Shown in pieces: positions 18,201-27,624 of a DNA stretch of 64,000 nt (its first letter is position 1; every line of letters starts with the position of its first letter). A program made the position numbers and the translations under genes. The notes below the pieces were generated by a model. The model did not search any database and was not told the origin of the DNA. It was given only the letters and a program-made list of their open reading frames with translations. The stretch is taken from NCBI GenBank assembly GCA_965237595.1, contig CBDEFY010000007.1, positions 496,001-560,000 on the forward strand, in the 5' to 3' direction. This DNA is from UBA9611 sp965237595 (lineage in GTDB: Bacteria > Chloroflexota > Dehalococcoidia > Lucifugimonadales > UBA3495).

Positions 18201-19183
18201 GCGCCCCGGAGAAGGCAGAGGTAGTTACCAAAGTATCCTCGTCTCCCCTCCCCAAGCGAAAGGTCCTCAGAGAGCTGGGCATCCCTAAGAGCACCTACTA
18301 CCGGTGGCTCAGACGCCAAGACCAACAAGGACTTGAGGACCGACCAGGAGGCGATCAGCCACCATGGAACCGTCTTACTATTCAGGAAGAACGCTCAGTC
18401 CTGTTATCAGCCAGAGAGATGCCAGAGCTGAGCTGCCGTCAGCTGGCCGCGTGGATCACCGACAACCAGGGCTTCTCAGTCTCAGAGTCCAGCGTCTACC
18501 GTATCCTGGGCAGGGAGGGCCTAGTGAAGCGGCCTGAGATGCGGTTGGCCGCGGGGAAGGAGTACCACCGCAAGACCACAGGACCTCACCAGATGTGGGC
18601 CACCGATGCCTCATACTTCAGGGTGGTTGGTTGGGGCTACTACTACCTGGTCACCGTTATGGACGACTACTCCCGCTTCATCCTGGCTCACAGGCTTCAG
18701 CAAGATATGACGGCCGACTCCTTCATCGAGGTGGTCCAGGATGCTGTGGACACGACCAGCATGGACCAAGTTCCAGTCACAGACCGCACCAGGCTGCTGA
18801 GTGACAACGGTCCAGGCTATGTCTAAAGAGCATTCAGGGACTACCTGGGGATGGTTGGCATCAAGCACATCCTAGCAACTCCTTTCCACCCTCAGACCAA
18901 CGGGAAGCTGGAGCGCTACCACCAGACCATCAAACGGGACGTCAACCAGGTGCCTTATGAGTTGCCCGCCGACCTTGAGGCTGCTATCGCGGCCTTCGTC
19001 AGCTACTACAACTACCGGCGCTATCACAAGGCTCTGGGCAACGTGACACCATCAGACGTGCTCAAGGGAAGACGGCAAGAGATCCTACAACGCAGGAAGG
19101 AGGTGAAGGCTCAAACCACCGAACGGCGACGACGCTACAACAGGGCCCTCAGGGAGCTCACCAGACCTCCATCCAGCCCCTGA
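18197..19183 (+). pseudogene. IS3-family OrfB with an in-frame TAA
   Basis: The frame from 18197 to 19183 is broken once, by TAA at 18824-18826 directly after SDNGPGYV, and resumes RAFRDYLGMVGIKH. TCA to TAA would explain it. DDE residues are present on both sides: ATDASYF and LSDNGPG before the stop, KLERYHQ after it. The catalytic Glu is thus lost from the first fragment and the transposase should be inactive unless read through. Confidence 0.88.
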
Positions 19184-19207
19184 TCTCTCGGCTCCCAATG
19201 TGTCCCA

Positions 19208-20104
19208 CTTTTGCTGGTTGCTAACAATCATGGCTTTCCCGTCGATTTTCAAGCGGTCAGCATCAACCTCACGCTCGGAAATCTCTCTCAACAATCCCTT
19301 AATGTTGAACTCTTCGCTCCCGTAGACGTTCAGAACGGCACCAGGACCAATCAACAACTGTGCCGAACTTCTTACGGTTCCAGATGGCAAATGGTGATAG
19401 GTATATGGTTTAGGTAATTCGAAAACTGTGTGACCGGCGTTAGGCCCACCAACCCGAACCAGGAGGTCGTACTCTGGTGCAATAAAGGCAACGATTTGGC
19501 CCTTGCCTTCGCTACCATATTGGCCTCCTACAATCACGTCGAGATAACCAGGTGAGTTACGACTTTGTAGGCGCAGACGACTGGTTGCTCTTACGAGCAC
19601 ATCATCAATCGTGCAACAGTCCGAGTCGATAACGACATCAGCGGCGTCTTGCAGCGAATCCACCGATGTTTCGGTCGGGTTAGCTCGTACTTGCTCGTAT
19701 GTCGGGATTCCGTCGTCTTGACCTCTATATCTTTGGAGATACCTACGTCTCAACTCGTCTGGCGGAGCAGTTATGTGTATATGGGTAACAACTGTCCCGA
19801 ATGCCTCCCGAATATATTGAATCTGATCGAGAGTGCGTACCGAGTCAACTACGATGAGTTGATTTTGATGCCAGCCATTTAGTTCTTGAAGCAACTCATC
19901 AAGAACCCACTTGCCCCTAGTTTGCCTGTCTAATTTCTCACCTTCTACTTGTAGGATTGTGCGGTTTGGATCTTCGATATGACTGAGCCGCTTCATCAGC
20001 CATGAGCGGGTCTTAAACGAAATAGCTCCGAAGTGGGACTCTAAGCCATCCGATAGACGGGACTTTCCAGATGAAACGGGACCCGAAATCAGGATTAGTA
20101 ACAT
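19208..20104 (-). pseudogene. P-loop kinase fused to PurA/PurZ-like domain, truncated by IS
   Basis: 299 codons remain before the frame runs into the IS end. Residues 1-180 are a small P-loop kinase (MLLILISGPVSSGKSRLSDG, Walker A at 8-15; VVDSVRTLDQIQYIRE). Residues 188-299 start an adenylosuccinate-synthetase domain: VIVGGQYGSEGKGQIVAF and VGGPNAGHTVF (substrate-binding GPNAGHT). PurA normally has GDEGKG with a catalytic Asp; here the residue is Ser (position 198), as described for phage PurZ, which makes diaminopurine nucleotide precursors. The remaining ~320 residues of a PurA domain are gone. The ImmA-macro gene ends only 15 bp upstream, so they formed an operon. Function of the intact fusion is unknown; a nucleotide-modifying or defence role is inference. 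Confidence 0.72.
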
Positions 20105-20119
20105 AGGTGTCCCAGATGC

Positions 20120-21489
20120 TTAAGCAGAATCAAGTGGCAAGAGGCCTTGCGTTTCCTTAGTTGGTTGGTCGGTAGGTACGTTGTAAACGGTCACATCAAT
20201 GCCGCGTTTGATTAATTTTTCGTGTAAGAGTTCGCTGATAATCCCCCAATGGCCTCTGGCTTGGCCGGTCCCGATTTTTGGCATATGCACGGTGGCGTTC
20301 TGAGATTCTGATATTGCGGCCAATTGGCCTAAACAATCTTCAAGCGCTTCGTAACGCAATCGAGGTTTTGTCGATGCGCCGTAGCCGTGTTGGGCGACCA
20401 TACTGACCACACTCAACTCGTTAGAGACGGCACCAACATGAATATTGCCTAAAGCAAGTCTGGTATCATCAGCGATGACCCAGTTTCGGAAATCTTCCTG
20501 AGAAGACGGCCATCTGACCCGCACCTGGCGAGCAAATGCTCCACCCCAATTCGAGGTCTTATCATTAACTATGTGTGCGATGATGCGCCGCCCTGATCCC
20601 CGGGGCTCTGTCGCGTCTCCGAATACCGACAAAAGTTCCAATTGGCCTCCCATATTGCCGCTCTGGGGACGAAGGAATCCCAATACTCGAGGATATTTGT
20701 GGCCTGGATAAGGCGGACTTCCCACGCATTCCACTTGGAACTCCGGGAACTGAGGAAGCCACCTTTCAATCCTTTTAGCTGTGAAACCGACGGCTGTACA
20801 TTCAGCGAGAGCGGACGAACCTTCGATCTCCAGTCCCCGGGCAATGTCGAGATTCCAGCCTCGAGAAGGCACCGTGTAATCGAGCCGCATTCGGGCAGTC
20901 GTGCCATGATTACGACGATTCGCTGCGAAAACGGCGCATTGTTGGCTAGTAAGTTTGACAACTCGGAGAAGCAGCGCCTCTATAGATACGTCAAACTCTT
21001 TTCTTAGTTTCATAAGATTTTCAATGTCTATATCTGCGTTTTCTAGCTCAAATGCTGTTCCGATGGGCATCAAGATTTCTGCGGCAGCAACATTACAGAG
21101 CAACTCGATTTGCCATTCGTCGCTTGTACTTTCGCTTAGGTGACTTCTGTTCCGGACGCTCGCCGGATGGTCCGGGAAAAAGGTATGAGCGATTTCATGC
21201 GCGATCGAGAATCGCATCCGACCAGGGGCTCGATTGGGATTGAATTCGATGCTGCTGCGTCTAGAACCCATAGGAACCAATCTTGCGTCGGGTATATCGG
21301 ACGTTGCCTTGACCGATATCCCAAGTAACTCTGCAAGCTGGAGAGATCGTAAGGCGGACCATGCCAACCACGCTCAACAGCATCGAGAACTACTCGCCTA
21401 GCCATTTCGGTTATGACTTGGACTGGATCTGCGTCTCCCGCCAAGTCCAGGACAGAAGAATTGCTCCAATACGATTCTGTCGTGCTCAT
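20120..21489 (-). pseudogene. ImmA/IrrE-type metallopeptidase fused to a macro domain, one-base frameshift
   Basis: Two overlapping frames make one protein if a single C is restored near 21335: the first gives MSTTESYWSNSSVLDLAGDA to GWHGPPYDLSSL, the second LAELLGISVKATSDIPDARL onward. The join reproduces the usual ImmA/IrrE N-terminal pattern. The zinc protease motif HEIAH is encoded just before 21185 with SDEWQIELLCNVAAAEILMP downstream. The last ~150 residues form a macro domain (GRRIIAHIVNDKTSNWGGAF, VSMVAQHGYGAS, HMPKIGTGQARGHW), which binds ADP-ribose or related nucleotides. The next gene downstream is the kinase-PurA-like fusion. The frameshift may be genuine decay or a contig error. 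The pair sits beside two IS elements, consistent with a mobile accessory cassette. Confidence 0.72.
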
Positions 21490-21848
21490 GATATCTGTTC
21501 CTCCGCCGTACTCGAATGTGTATGCTCAACCGACGATTCCACCCGAGGAGCGTTATTATATTATCCAGATTGGATATCGCGGCGTCTATGGGTCGGTGAC
21601 CATAAGTGCCCTTATGTGCTTCACTATCGAAATATGATTGCGATTGGGTAACAGCGCCCTAAATAATGCGCTGAACAAGGCGACTCAAACAAATGTCTAA
21701 AAAGCCCGAGAATGGCACCTTCGTCCCATCACTACCCTCTTACCCCGCCCAAAACCTACTCAGTACAAACCCCCGTCACCCAGCCGAACATCCAGGCTGC
21801 GACTCGGCGCTGACGATGGGAACCAGAGTGTCGGAGACGGTTTGACCC
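21490..21848. other. Intergenic region upstream of the ImmA-macro gene
   Basis: 359 bp with no convincing gene. On the minus strand a TATAAT at 21555-21560 could be a -10 element for the ImmA-macro gene, and GGAGG lies about 11 bases before its ATG; no good -35 is seen. The remainder is featureless. Confidence 0.3.
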
Positions 21849-24095
21849 CTACCCCACCTTCTCCAGCGGCGCAAAACTCAGCAACAGACGCTTAACCCCC
21901 ACATCACCCTCGAACTCAATCGTTACTTCGGTGTCGGCCACCGAGCCTTCCAGTTGGGTGACTACGCCCTCGCCGAAGGAGGCGTGGCGGACGGAGTCGC
22001 CTACTTGTAGGGTGGGGCGGGCGGTAGCGGGCTTGTTCTGGTTGATGATGGGCGTGGGGGCCTGCCAGTCGCTCCATGAGTGGCGCTTGGGTGGGAAGTC
22101 TCCCGATGAACGGTCACCGAGCCCCCGTTCAATGGAGCCGCTGGCCGAGGCGATTAGCCCGGCGGGGATGTCGCGGAGGAAGCGGGAGGCGGGGCCGGCG
22201 CGGTTGCCGCCCATGAGGGAGCGGTGGAAGGCGCGGGTCAGGTAGAGACGCTTCTCGGCGCGGGTCATGCCCACGTAGCAGAGCCTCCGTTCTTCCTCAA
22301 GCTGGTCCTCGGTCTCCAACGAACGGCTGTGGGGCAGCAGACCCTCCTCCATGCCCACGATGAACACCACCGGGAACTCCAGCCCCTTGGCTTGGTGCAG
22401 GGTGATTAACGTGATGGAGTCCTCGGCCTCCTCGTAGTTGTCCACGTCGGCGACTAGTGACAAACGTTCCAGCAAAGTAGCCAGACCGTCAGGCGGCGTC
22501 TCGGCGTTGAACTCTTGGGCGGTGTTGCGCAATTCCAGGATGTTCTCCCAGCGCTCTTGGGGGCGGTCGTCGCTGCCTTGGATGTGGCTGCGGAAGCCGG
22601 TGTCCTCGACGACGTGGTCGACCAGGTCAACCACCGGGGCCTTACGGCCCAGTTCAATCAGCTTCTCCATCATCACGGCGAAGTCGGCGATGGAGGTGGC
22701 AGCCCGGGCGGTGATGGAGACGGGGCACGGCTCGCCAGCCAGCCGGGCGGCGGCAATCTCCTGCATGGCGGCGAACAGCCCAAGGCTCTGGCGTTGGGCC
22801 CAGTCGGCCAATTGCTGCATGGACTTGGCCCCAATGCCCCGGGGAGGCACGTTAATCACCCGGACCAGGTTCACGTTGTCTTGGGGGTTGTAGACCATGT
22901 GCAGGTAGGCCATCAGGTCCTTGACCTCGCGCCGCTGGTAAAAGCGCACGCCGCCCACCAACCGGTACTTGGTTCCCCGGTGCAGGCAGGCCTCCTCCAA
23001 GGCGCGGGACTGGGCGTTGACCCGGTACATGACGGCGCAATCGCCGGGCCTGAACCCGTCTTCCCGCACCAGACGTTCGGCCTCGGCAATCACAAAGGCC
23101 GCCTCCTCACCCTCGTCGTAGGCCTCGCGCACCTCGACCAGGTCCCCCTTGGAGTTGTCGGTGAACAGATCCTTCTGGATGCGCTGGCCATTGATCGAGA
23201 TTAGGTTCTTGGCGGCGTCCAGGATGGTGGCCGTGGAGCGGTAGTTCTGGTCCAAGGCGATGGTCTTGGTCTTGGGATAATCCTGCTGGAAGCTGAGGAT
23301 GTTGCGGATGTCGGCGCTGCGCCAAGAGTAGATGGACTGGTCGGGGTCGCCCACCACGCAGATGTTCTGGTGTCCCTCGGCCAGCAGCCGGGCCAGACGG
23401 TACTGGGCGATGTTGGTGTCTTGGAACTCGTCCACCATGATGTACTGGTAGCGGTCTTGATACTTCTTCTGGACCTCGGGGAACTCCCGCAAGAGCTGCA
23501 CCGCCTTCATCAGCAGGTCGTCGAAGTCCAAGGCGTTGTTGCGGGTCAGGAGCTCCTCGTAGTGGTGGTAGACCCGGGCGCAGGTCTCCTCGAAGTAATT
23601 GTCGGCGTTCTTGGCGAAGGTCTGCGAGTCCCAGAGCAGGCTCTTGGCCTTGGAGATCAAGCTGCGCACCGCATTGGGCGGGTTCCGCTTGGGGTCCATC
23701 TCCGCCAGTTCCATGGACTGCTTGATCAGGCCAGCCTGGTCGTCGGCGTCGTAGATCGAGTAGTTGGAGGCCAGTCCGATGTGGTGGCCGTCCCAACGCA
23801 GCAGCCTGGCGCAGAAAGCGTGGAAGGTGCCCACGGTCAGGGAGTCGCTGCGAGAGCCCACCAGCCGGTCCAGCCGCTCGCGCATCTCCCTGGCGGCCTT
23901 GTTGGTGAAGGTCATGGCCAGGATGCTGTAGGGGCTGATGCCGTACTCACGGACCAGGTAGGCGATGCGGTGGGTGATGACCCGGGTCTTGCCGCTGCCG
24001 GGCCCGGCCACAATGAGTAAGGGGCCGTCGACAGTCTCGACGGCCTCCTTCTGGGCCGGGTTCAGTCCTTCTAGTAGTCCCGCGCCTGTGGTCAT
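21849..24095 (-). CDS. uvrD: ATP-dependent DNA helicase UvrD/PcrA
   Basis: 748 residues, normal for the family. The Q motif LNPAQKEAVE (11-20), Walker A GPGSGKT (31-37), AMTFTNKAAREMRERL, motif II VDEFQDTN, motif III GDPDQSIYSWRSAD, motif IV LDQNYRS, motif V ITLHQAKGLEFPVVF and motif VI RRLCYVGMTRAEKRLYL are all present. The C-terminus carries the Tudor-like RNA polymerase-binding segment (VGDSVRHASFGEGVVTQLEG). It is a 3'-5' superfamily 1 helicase acting in nucleotide excision repair, mismatch repair and replication-transcription conflicts. It begins a minus-strand gene and is preceded by the hydrolase gene on the same strand (47 bp). Confidence 0.96.
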   Translation of the reverse strand: MTTGAGLLEGLNPAQKEAVETVDGPLLIVAGPGSGKTRVITHRIAYLVREYGISPYSILAMTFTNKAAREMRERLDRLVGSRSDSLTVGTFHAFCARLLRWDGHHIGLASNYSIYDADDQAGLIKQSMELAEMDPKRNPPNAVRSLISKAKSLLWDSQTFAKNADNYFEETCARVYHHYEELLTRNNALDFDDLLMKAVQLLREFPEVQKKYQDRYQYIMVDEFQDTNIAQYRLARLLAEGHQNICVVGDPDQSIYSWRSADIRNILSFQQDYPKTKTIALDQNYRSTATILDAAKNLISINGQRIQKDLFTDNSKGDLVEVREAYDEGEEAAFVIAEAERLVREDGFRPGDCAVMYRVNAQSRALEEACLHRGTKYRLVGGVRFYQRREVKDLMAYLHMVYNPQDNVNLVRVINVPPRGIGAKSMQQLADWAQRQSLGLFAAMQEIAAARLAGEPCPVSITARAATSIADFAVMMEKLIELGRKAPVVDLVDHVVEDTGFRSHIQGSDDRPQERWENILELRNTAQEFNAETPPDGLATLLERLSLVADVDNYEEAEDSITLITLHQAKGLEFPVVFIVGMEEGLLPHSRSLETEDQLEEERRLCYVGMTRAEKRLYLTRAFHRSLMGGNRAGPASRFLRDIPAGLIASASGSIERGLGDRSSGDFPPKRHSWSDWQAPTPIINQNKPATARPTLQVGDSVRHASFGEGVVTQLEGSVADTEVTIEFEGDVGVKRLLLSFAPLEKVG

Positions 24096-24142
24096 GGGCC
24101 AATTATAGCATGGCCCAAGGCTGATTTAGCCTCAAAATCCAG

Positions 24143-24751
24143 TTATTTCAAAGCAGCCGTGACCTCTTCCAGGTTGGAGATTGTACAGAGAAAGGGCAAC
24201 GCCACGGTCAGGGACGCGTCGTGGGCCTCCTGGCTCACCGAGGCGCAGCAGTCGCCCACTACGACGGTGTCGTAGCCAAGGTCGCAGGCCTGCCGGGCAG
24301 TGCCCTCGACCACGAAATTGGTAGCCACACCGGCCAGCAGCAGCGTGCCGATGCGCTTGGTGCGGAGTATCTGCTCCAGGTCTGAGGCGTTGAAGGCCGA
24401 GACGCCACGCTTGGTCACCACGGCCTCGCCAGCCTGGGGGGCTACTTTATCGTGGATCTCGGCGCCCCAGGTGCCCTCCACTAAGGCGGTGGCCGCCTGC
24501 AATCCTTGAAAAAGCCCGGAGTTGGCCGGCCGCTCGGGGTAGCCGGGGCGAAACTTCACCGAAACGTAGATCACCGTTAGACCGGCGCTGCGGGCCGCGG
24601 TTAATAGCTGTGCTGCCTTGTCCAATACGTTGTTGTCGGCCACCATCTGCGCGAAACCGAAGTCCTTGAAAGCGCCCTCAGGATGGACGATGTCGTTCTC
24701 AAAGTCCATGGCCAAAAGTGCTGTGTGCCGCGTGTCTATCTCCAAAGCCAT
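24143..24751 (-). CDS. Isochorismatase-fold hydrolase lacking the catalytic Cys
   Basis: 202 residues. DTRHTALLAMDFENDIVHPE supplies the conserved Asp, and VVTKRGVSAFNASDLEQILR the conserved Lys. The nucleophile motif, usually GVATNxCVExTA, reads GVATNFVVEGTARQACDLGY: Cys is replaced by Val. True isochorismatases also lack this Cys, so the enzyme may hydrolyse by an acid/base route, but nicotinamidase or carbamoylase activity is unlikely. GGAGG-like bases precede the start. Cytoplasmic; substrate unknown. Confidence 0.82.
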   Translation of the reverse strand: MALEIDTRHTALLAMDFENDIVHPEGAFKDFGFAQMVADNNVLDKAAQLLTAARSAGLTVIYVSVKFRPGYPERPANSGLFQGLQAATALVEGTWGAEIHDKVAPQAGEAVVTKRGVSAFNASDLEQILRTKRIGTLLLAGVATNFVVEGTARQACDLGYDTVVVGDCCASVSQEAHDASLTVALPFLCTISNLEEVTAALK

Positions 24752-24809
24752 GATGCCCTCCTAAGATTGTTCGATACGGCCTTTATGGTGCGTCACATCC
24801 CTGATTCGA

Positions 24810-24840
24810 CGTAGGGGCACGGCAATGCCGTGCCCCTACG
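24810..24840. repeat. 31-bp perfect palindrome, copy 3
   Basis: Same 15-nt arms as copies 1 and 2 but with A at the centre. Intergenic, upstream of the hydrolase gene and downstream of the Crp-like gene. Confidence 0.9.
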
Positions 24841-24882
24841 CCATGCAGTGCGATTATAACCCACACGGGAGAAATCCTGGGC

Positions 24883-25585
24883 CTAGTAAGAAGCCATGCG
24901 CTCCAGGGCGTCTAGGTCGGTGATGGAGATGCGGCGGTGGGAGGTGGTGAGCAGGCCCATGCGGCGGTAGCTGGTCAGGGCGCGGCTCACGGTCTCGCGG
25001 GTGGAGCCCACCAGGCGGGCCAACTCGTCCTGGCCGATGGGGATCTCTATGACACCGTCTTGGGGTCCGCCAGTGGGGCCATCAGAAGCGTCGCCGCCCA
25101 TCTGGCTCTCGGCGAGTTCAAGCAACTGCTTGGCCACGCGGGTGGGCACGTCCAGAAAAGCCAGGTCTCCCATCATCTGGTTGGCGTTGCGCAGGCGGTT
25201 GGTCAGGAGGGCGGTGGTCTGGGCGGCCACTCGGGGGTACTGCCCGAGGAATTCGTTGAAGTCGTCCCACAGCAGGACCAGGGTCTCGATATCGACAATC
25301 GCGGTGGCGGAGCGGTTTGAGCCGTCCATAAAGAGCCATCTCGCCGAAGCAGTCGCCGGGGTTCAACAGCGCTACGTCCTTCTCCCGGCCATCATCCGAG
25401 TCGATGGAGATGCGGGCGCGGCCCTTGACGATGATGTGCATGCGGTCGCCGGGGTCGTCCTGATGGAACACCACCTCGCCCCGTTGGTATTTCCTGGTGC
25501 GCATCTTCTCACCCAGCGGCAAAAGCTGCTCGGAGGTGAGGTGCTCGAAAATGGGGACGTTGCCCAGGAATTCGGGTGTGGTCAT
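24883..25585 (-). pseudogene. Crp/Fnr-family transcriptional regulator with a one-base frameshift
   Basis: The cyclic-nucleotide-binding half starts MTTPEFLGNVPIFEHLTSEQ at 25585 and runs to NPGDCFGEMALY. The family sequence then continues in another frame as DGSNRSATAIVDIETLVLLW to the stop at 24883. An extra G near 25328 (TATGGACGGC for TATGACGGC) explains it. The C-terminal winged helix is intact (IGQDELARLVGSTRETVSRA). Members sense cAMP, redox or other signals and bind DNA as dimers. A single-base indel in a well-conserved gene is either a recent inactivation or a contig error. Confidence 0.85.
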
Positions 25586-25930
25586 ATCCAGCCTGCCGCC
25601 TACGCTGGAGGAACCGGCTCTCCAGCCCACGCTGGATCGGGAAATTGTAAGGTAAATTATATCATCGGGGGCCGATTTATCAGCCGTGGCAGAGGTTGAT
25701 TCCAGTCCAAATAGCCGGACGCCAACGGTGGTGATATAATGCTCTCCGCTTGGGAGGTAGGAGTCTCGGCGTGCCTGTTCGGCCGTTATTATTTCATCTT
25801 GATTTATTCCTGAGTTGCTGCCTCGGATTACCCTCGAGGTCCCTTTCAATCAACCACTATCTTTTTGCACCCCATCGCCGCCTTTGGTGACCGTCACTGT
25901 GAGGCGGCCAGCAGATAGGACGAAAATCCA

Positions 25931-27040
25931 ATGCAGAGAATGACGCCGCAGAACTTGAGGACCCCCGGCCCCACGCCCATCCCCGACGACATCGTCGAGG
26001 CCATGACCAACCCGATGATTAACCACCGGGGACCGGAGTTCAATGACCTGATTACCAAGACCACCGAGCAACTCAAGCAGGTGTTCATGACCAAGAACGA
26101 CCTGCTGATTCTGACCGCCTCGGGCACCGGCGCGTTGGAGGCGTCGCTGGTCAACACCTTGTCCCCCGGCGACAAGGTACTGGCGGCCACGGCGGGGTCC
26201 TTTGGCAACCGGTTCGTCGACCTGGCTGAAGCCTACGGCGCCGATGTTACGCGCATGGATTTCGAGTGGGGCGGCCCCATCGATCCCGACGCCATCCGTA
26301 AGGGCCTGCAGGACGAACCCGGGATCAAAGCGGTGATGGTCACCCACAACGAAACGTCCACGGGCGTGACCCATCCGGTGGAAGAGATTGCCAAGATCGC
26401 CAAGGGCGAGTTCGACAAGCTGCTTTTGGTGGACGCGGTGTCCAGCCTGGGCTGCATCCCTCTGCCGGTGGACGCCTGGGACTGCGACCTGGTGGGCACG
26501 GCCTCCCAGAAGGGGTTTATGATTCCGCCGGGCCTGGCCTTCATCAGCATCAGCGAGCGGGGTTGGGAAGCCCAGCAGACCGCCAAGATGCCCCGGTTCT
26601 ACTTCGACCTTTCATCGGCCAAGCGATCCCTGGCGCAGGGCCAGACCCCCTTCACCCCCAACCTGGCGGCGATGTACGGCCTGAGCCTGGCCCTGGACAA
26701 GCTGCTGGAGGAGGGTCTGGAGAACGTCTACGGTCGTCACGCCAGTATCGGCCAGTTCACCCGCGACGGCGTGCGTGAGTTGGGTCTAGATCTGTTGGTG
26801 GCCGACGAGTCCTACGCGTCGAATACGGTGACCGCCGTTAAGATGCCCGAGAGCGTCGACGGCAAGAAGTTTATATCCATGATGCGTACCGAGGAGAATG
26901 TGGTGCTGGCGGGCGGACAGGGTAAGATGAGCGACGACATCTTCCGTATCGGCCACTTGGGCCACGTTACCAAAGAGGACATCACCGAGGTCATGGTGGC
27001 GCTGAAGACCGTGCTGCCTGAAGTGGGGTTCACTCCGTAG
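25931..27040 (+). CDS. Alanine-glyoxylate/serine-pyruvate aminotransferase family protein
   Basis: 369 residues, fold-type I PLP enzyme. LRTPGPTPIPDDIVEAMTNP and MINHRGPEFNDLITKTTEQL are the substrate-binding start typical of the AGAT subgroup. TASGTGALEASLVN binds PLP phosphate, LLVDAVSSLGCIPLPVDAWD carries the cofactor Asp, and GTASQKGFMIPPGLAF the PLP Lys. It probably moves an amino group between alanine or serine and glyoxylate (or hydroxypyruvate). It is followed by a coiled-coil gene; a decayed copy of this gene's end, together with the following region, lies at 62.8-63.3 kb. Confidence 0.92.
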   Translation: MQRMTPQNLRTPGPTPIPDDIVEAMTNPMINHRGPEFNDLITKTTEQLKQVFMTKNDLLILTASGTGALEASLVNTLSPGDKVLAATAGSFGNRFVDLAEAYGADVTRMDFEWGGPIDPDAIRKGLQDEPGIKAVMVTHNETSTGVTHPVEEIAKIAKGEFDKLLLVDAVSSLGCIPLPVDAWDCDLVGTASQKGFMIPPGLAFISISERGWEAQQTAKMPRFYFDLSSAKRSLAQGQTPFTPNLAAMYGLSLALDKLLEEGLENVYGRHASIGQFTRDGVRELGLDLLVADESYASNTVTAVKMPESVDGKKFISMMRTEENVVLAGGQGKMSDDIFRIGHLGHVTKEDITEVMVALKTVLPEVGFTP

Positions 27041-27150
27041 GAATAAGCACACCCCAATGGGATAATTAGATCATTGAATGGTATCCGCCGGGGTAGCGTT
27101 CTCGTTGCTCCGGCGTAATATTTCCGGTCATTAATCCGGAGGTGCTACAA

Positions 27151-27615
27151 ATGGCTATTTCTCAGCTCGAACAAGCGATGGGCACACTGAGGCTGGGCCT
27201 GGCCGAGATGCGCAACAAGGAAGAACAACTGGACGCCCAGATCGGCCAGTTCCAGACACAACTGCGCCGCCTGCCCCGCCAGGTCGTTTACGGCCAGACA
27301 TCGCTGGACGCGTCATTGGCTGCCATGGGTGAGATCGAGGAGCGGCTGGAAGACGCCGTGGCGAACCGCCGGAGGTTGTTGGAAATCAAGAAGACAGCTA
27401 CCCAGGAACTTGAAGCCCTGGAGTTGCTGAAACGGGTGGACGAGGCCCGGTCACAATTGGCCGATCTGAAGAAAAGCGGCAGCTCCGATGGGAAGGACGC
27501 CCAGCCGGAGATGAGGCGATTGGAAGCGTTCATCGCCGCCAACAGCCGTCAGGCCGAACAGGCCATCACCGAGCGTTTCCGGGAACGGACCAACGCGGAC
27601 CAGCCGGCCGGTTAA
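27151..27615 (+). CDS. Small coiled-coil protein of unknown function
   Basis: 154 residues from the ATG at 27151, which follows GGAGG by eight bases. The sequence is almost entirely heptad-like helix (LEQAMGTLRLGLAEMRNKEE, then repeated Leu/Glu/Arg patterns) with a short Ser/Gly break near residue 112. No catalytic motif or membrane segment is visible. It lies 110 bp behind the aminotransferase; the same pair is partly duplicated at 62.8-63.3 kb, which supports a linked pair. Possible roles are a structural or DNA-associated protein. Confidence 0.75.
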   Translation: MAISQLEQAMGTLRLGLAEMRNKEEQLDAQIGQFQTQLRRLPRQVVYGQTSLDASLAAMGEIEERLEDAVANRRRLLEIKKTATQELEALELLKRVDEARSQLADLKKSGSSDGKDAQPEMRRLEAFIAANSRQAEQAITERFRERTNADQPAG

Positions 27616-27624
27616 TTCGGCCGG

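Larger units (their letters stand above)
17701..19207 (+). mobile_element. Second IS3-family element, transposase interrupted
   Basis: The ends are TGGGACACAT at 17701 and its complement ATGTGTCCCA ending at 19207, giving the usual TG...CA termini. It contains OrfA, then OrfB broken by one stop codon. The flanks (TAA left, CTT right) do not match, so no target duplication is left; together with the gene truncated at 19208 this suggests a deletion next to the element. Confidence 0.85.
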
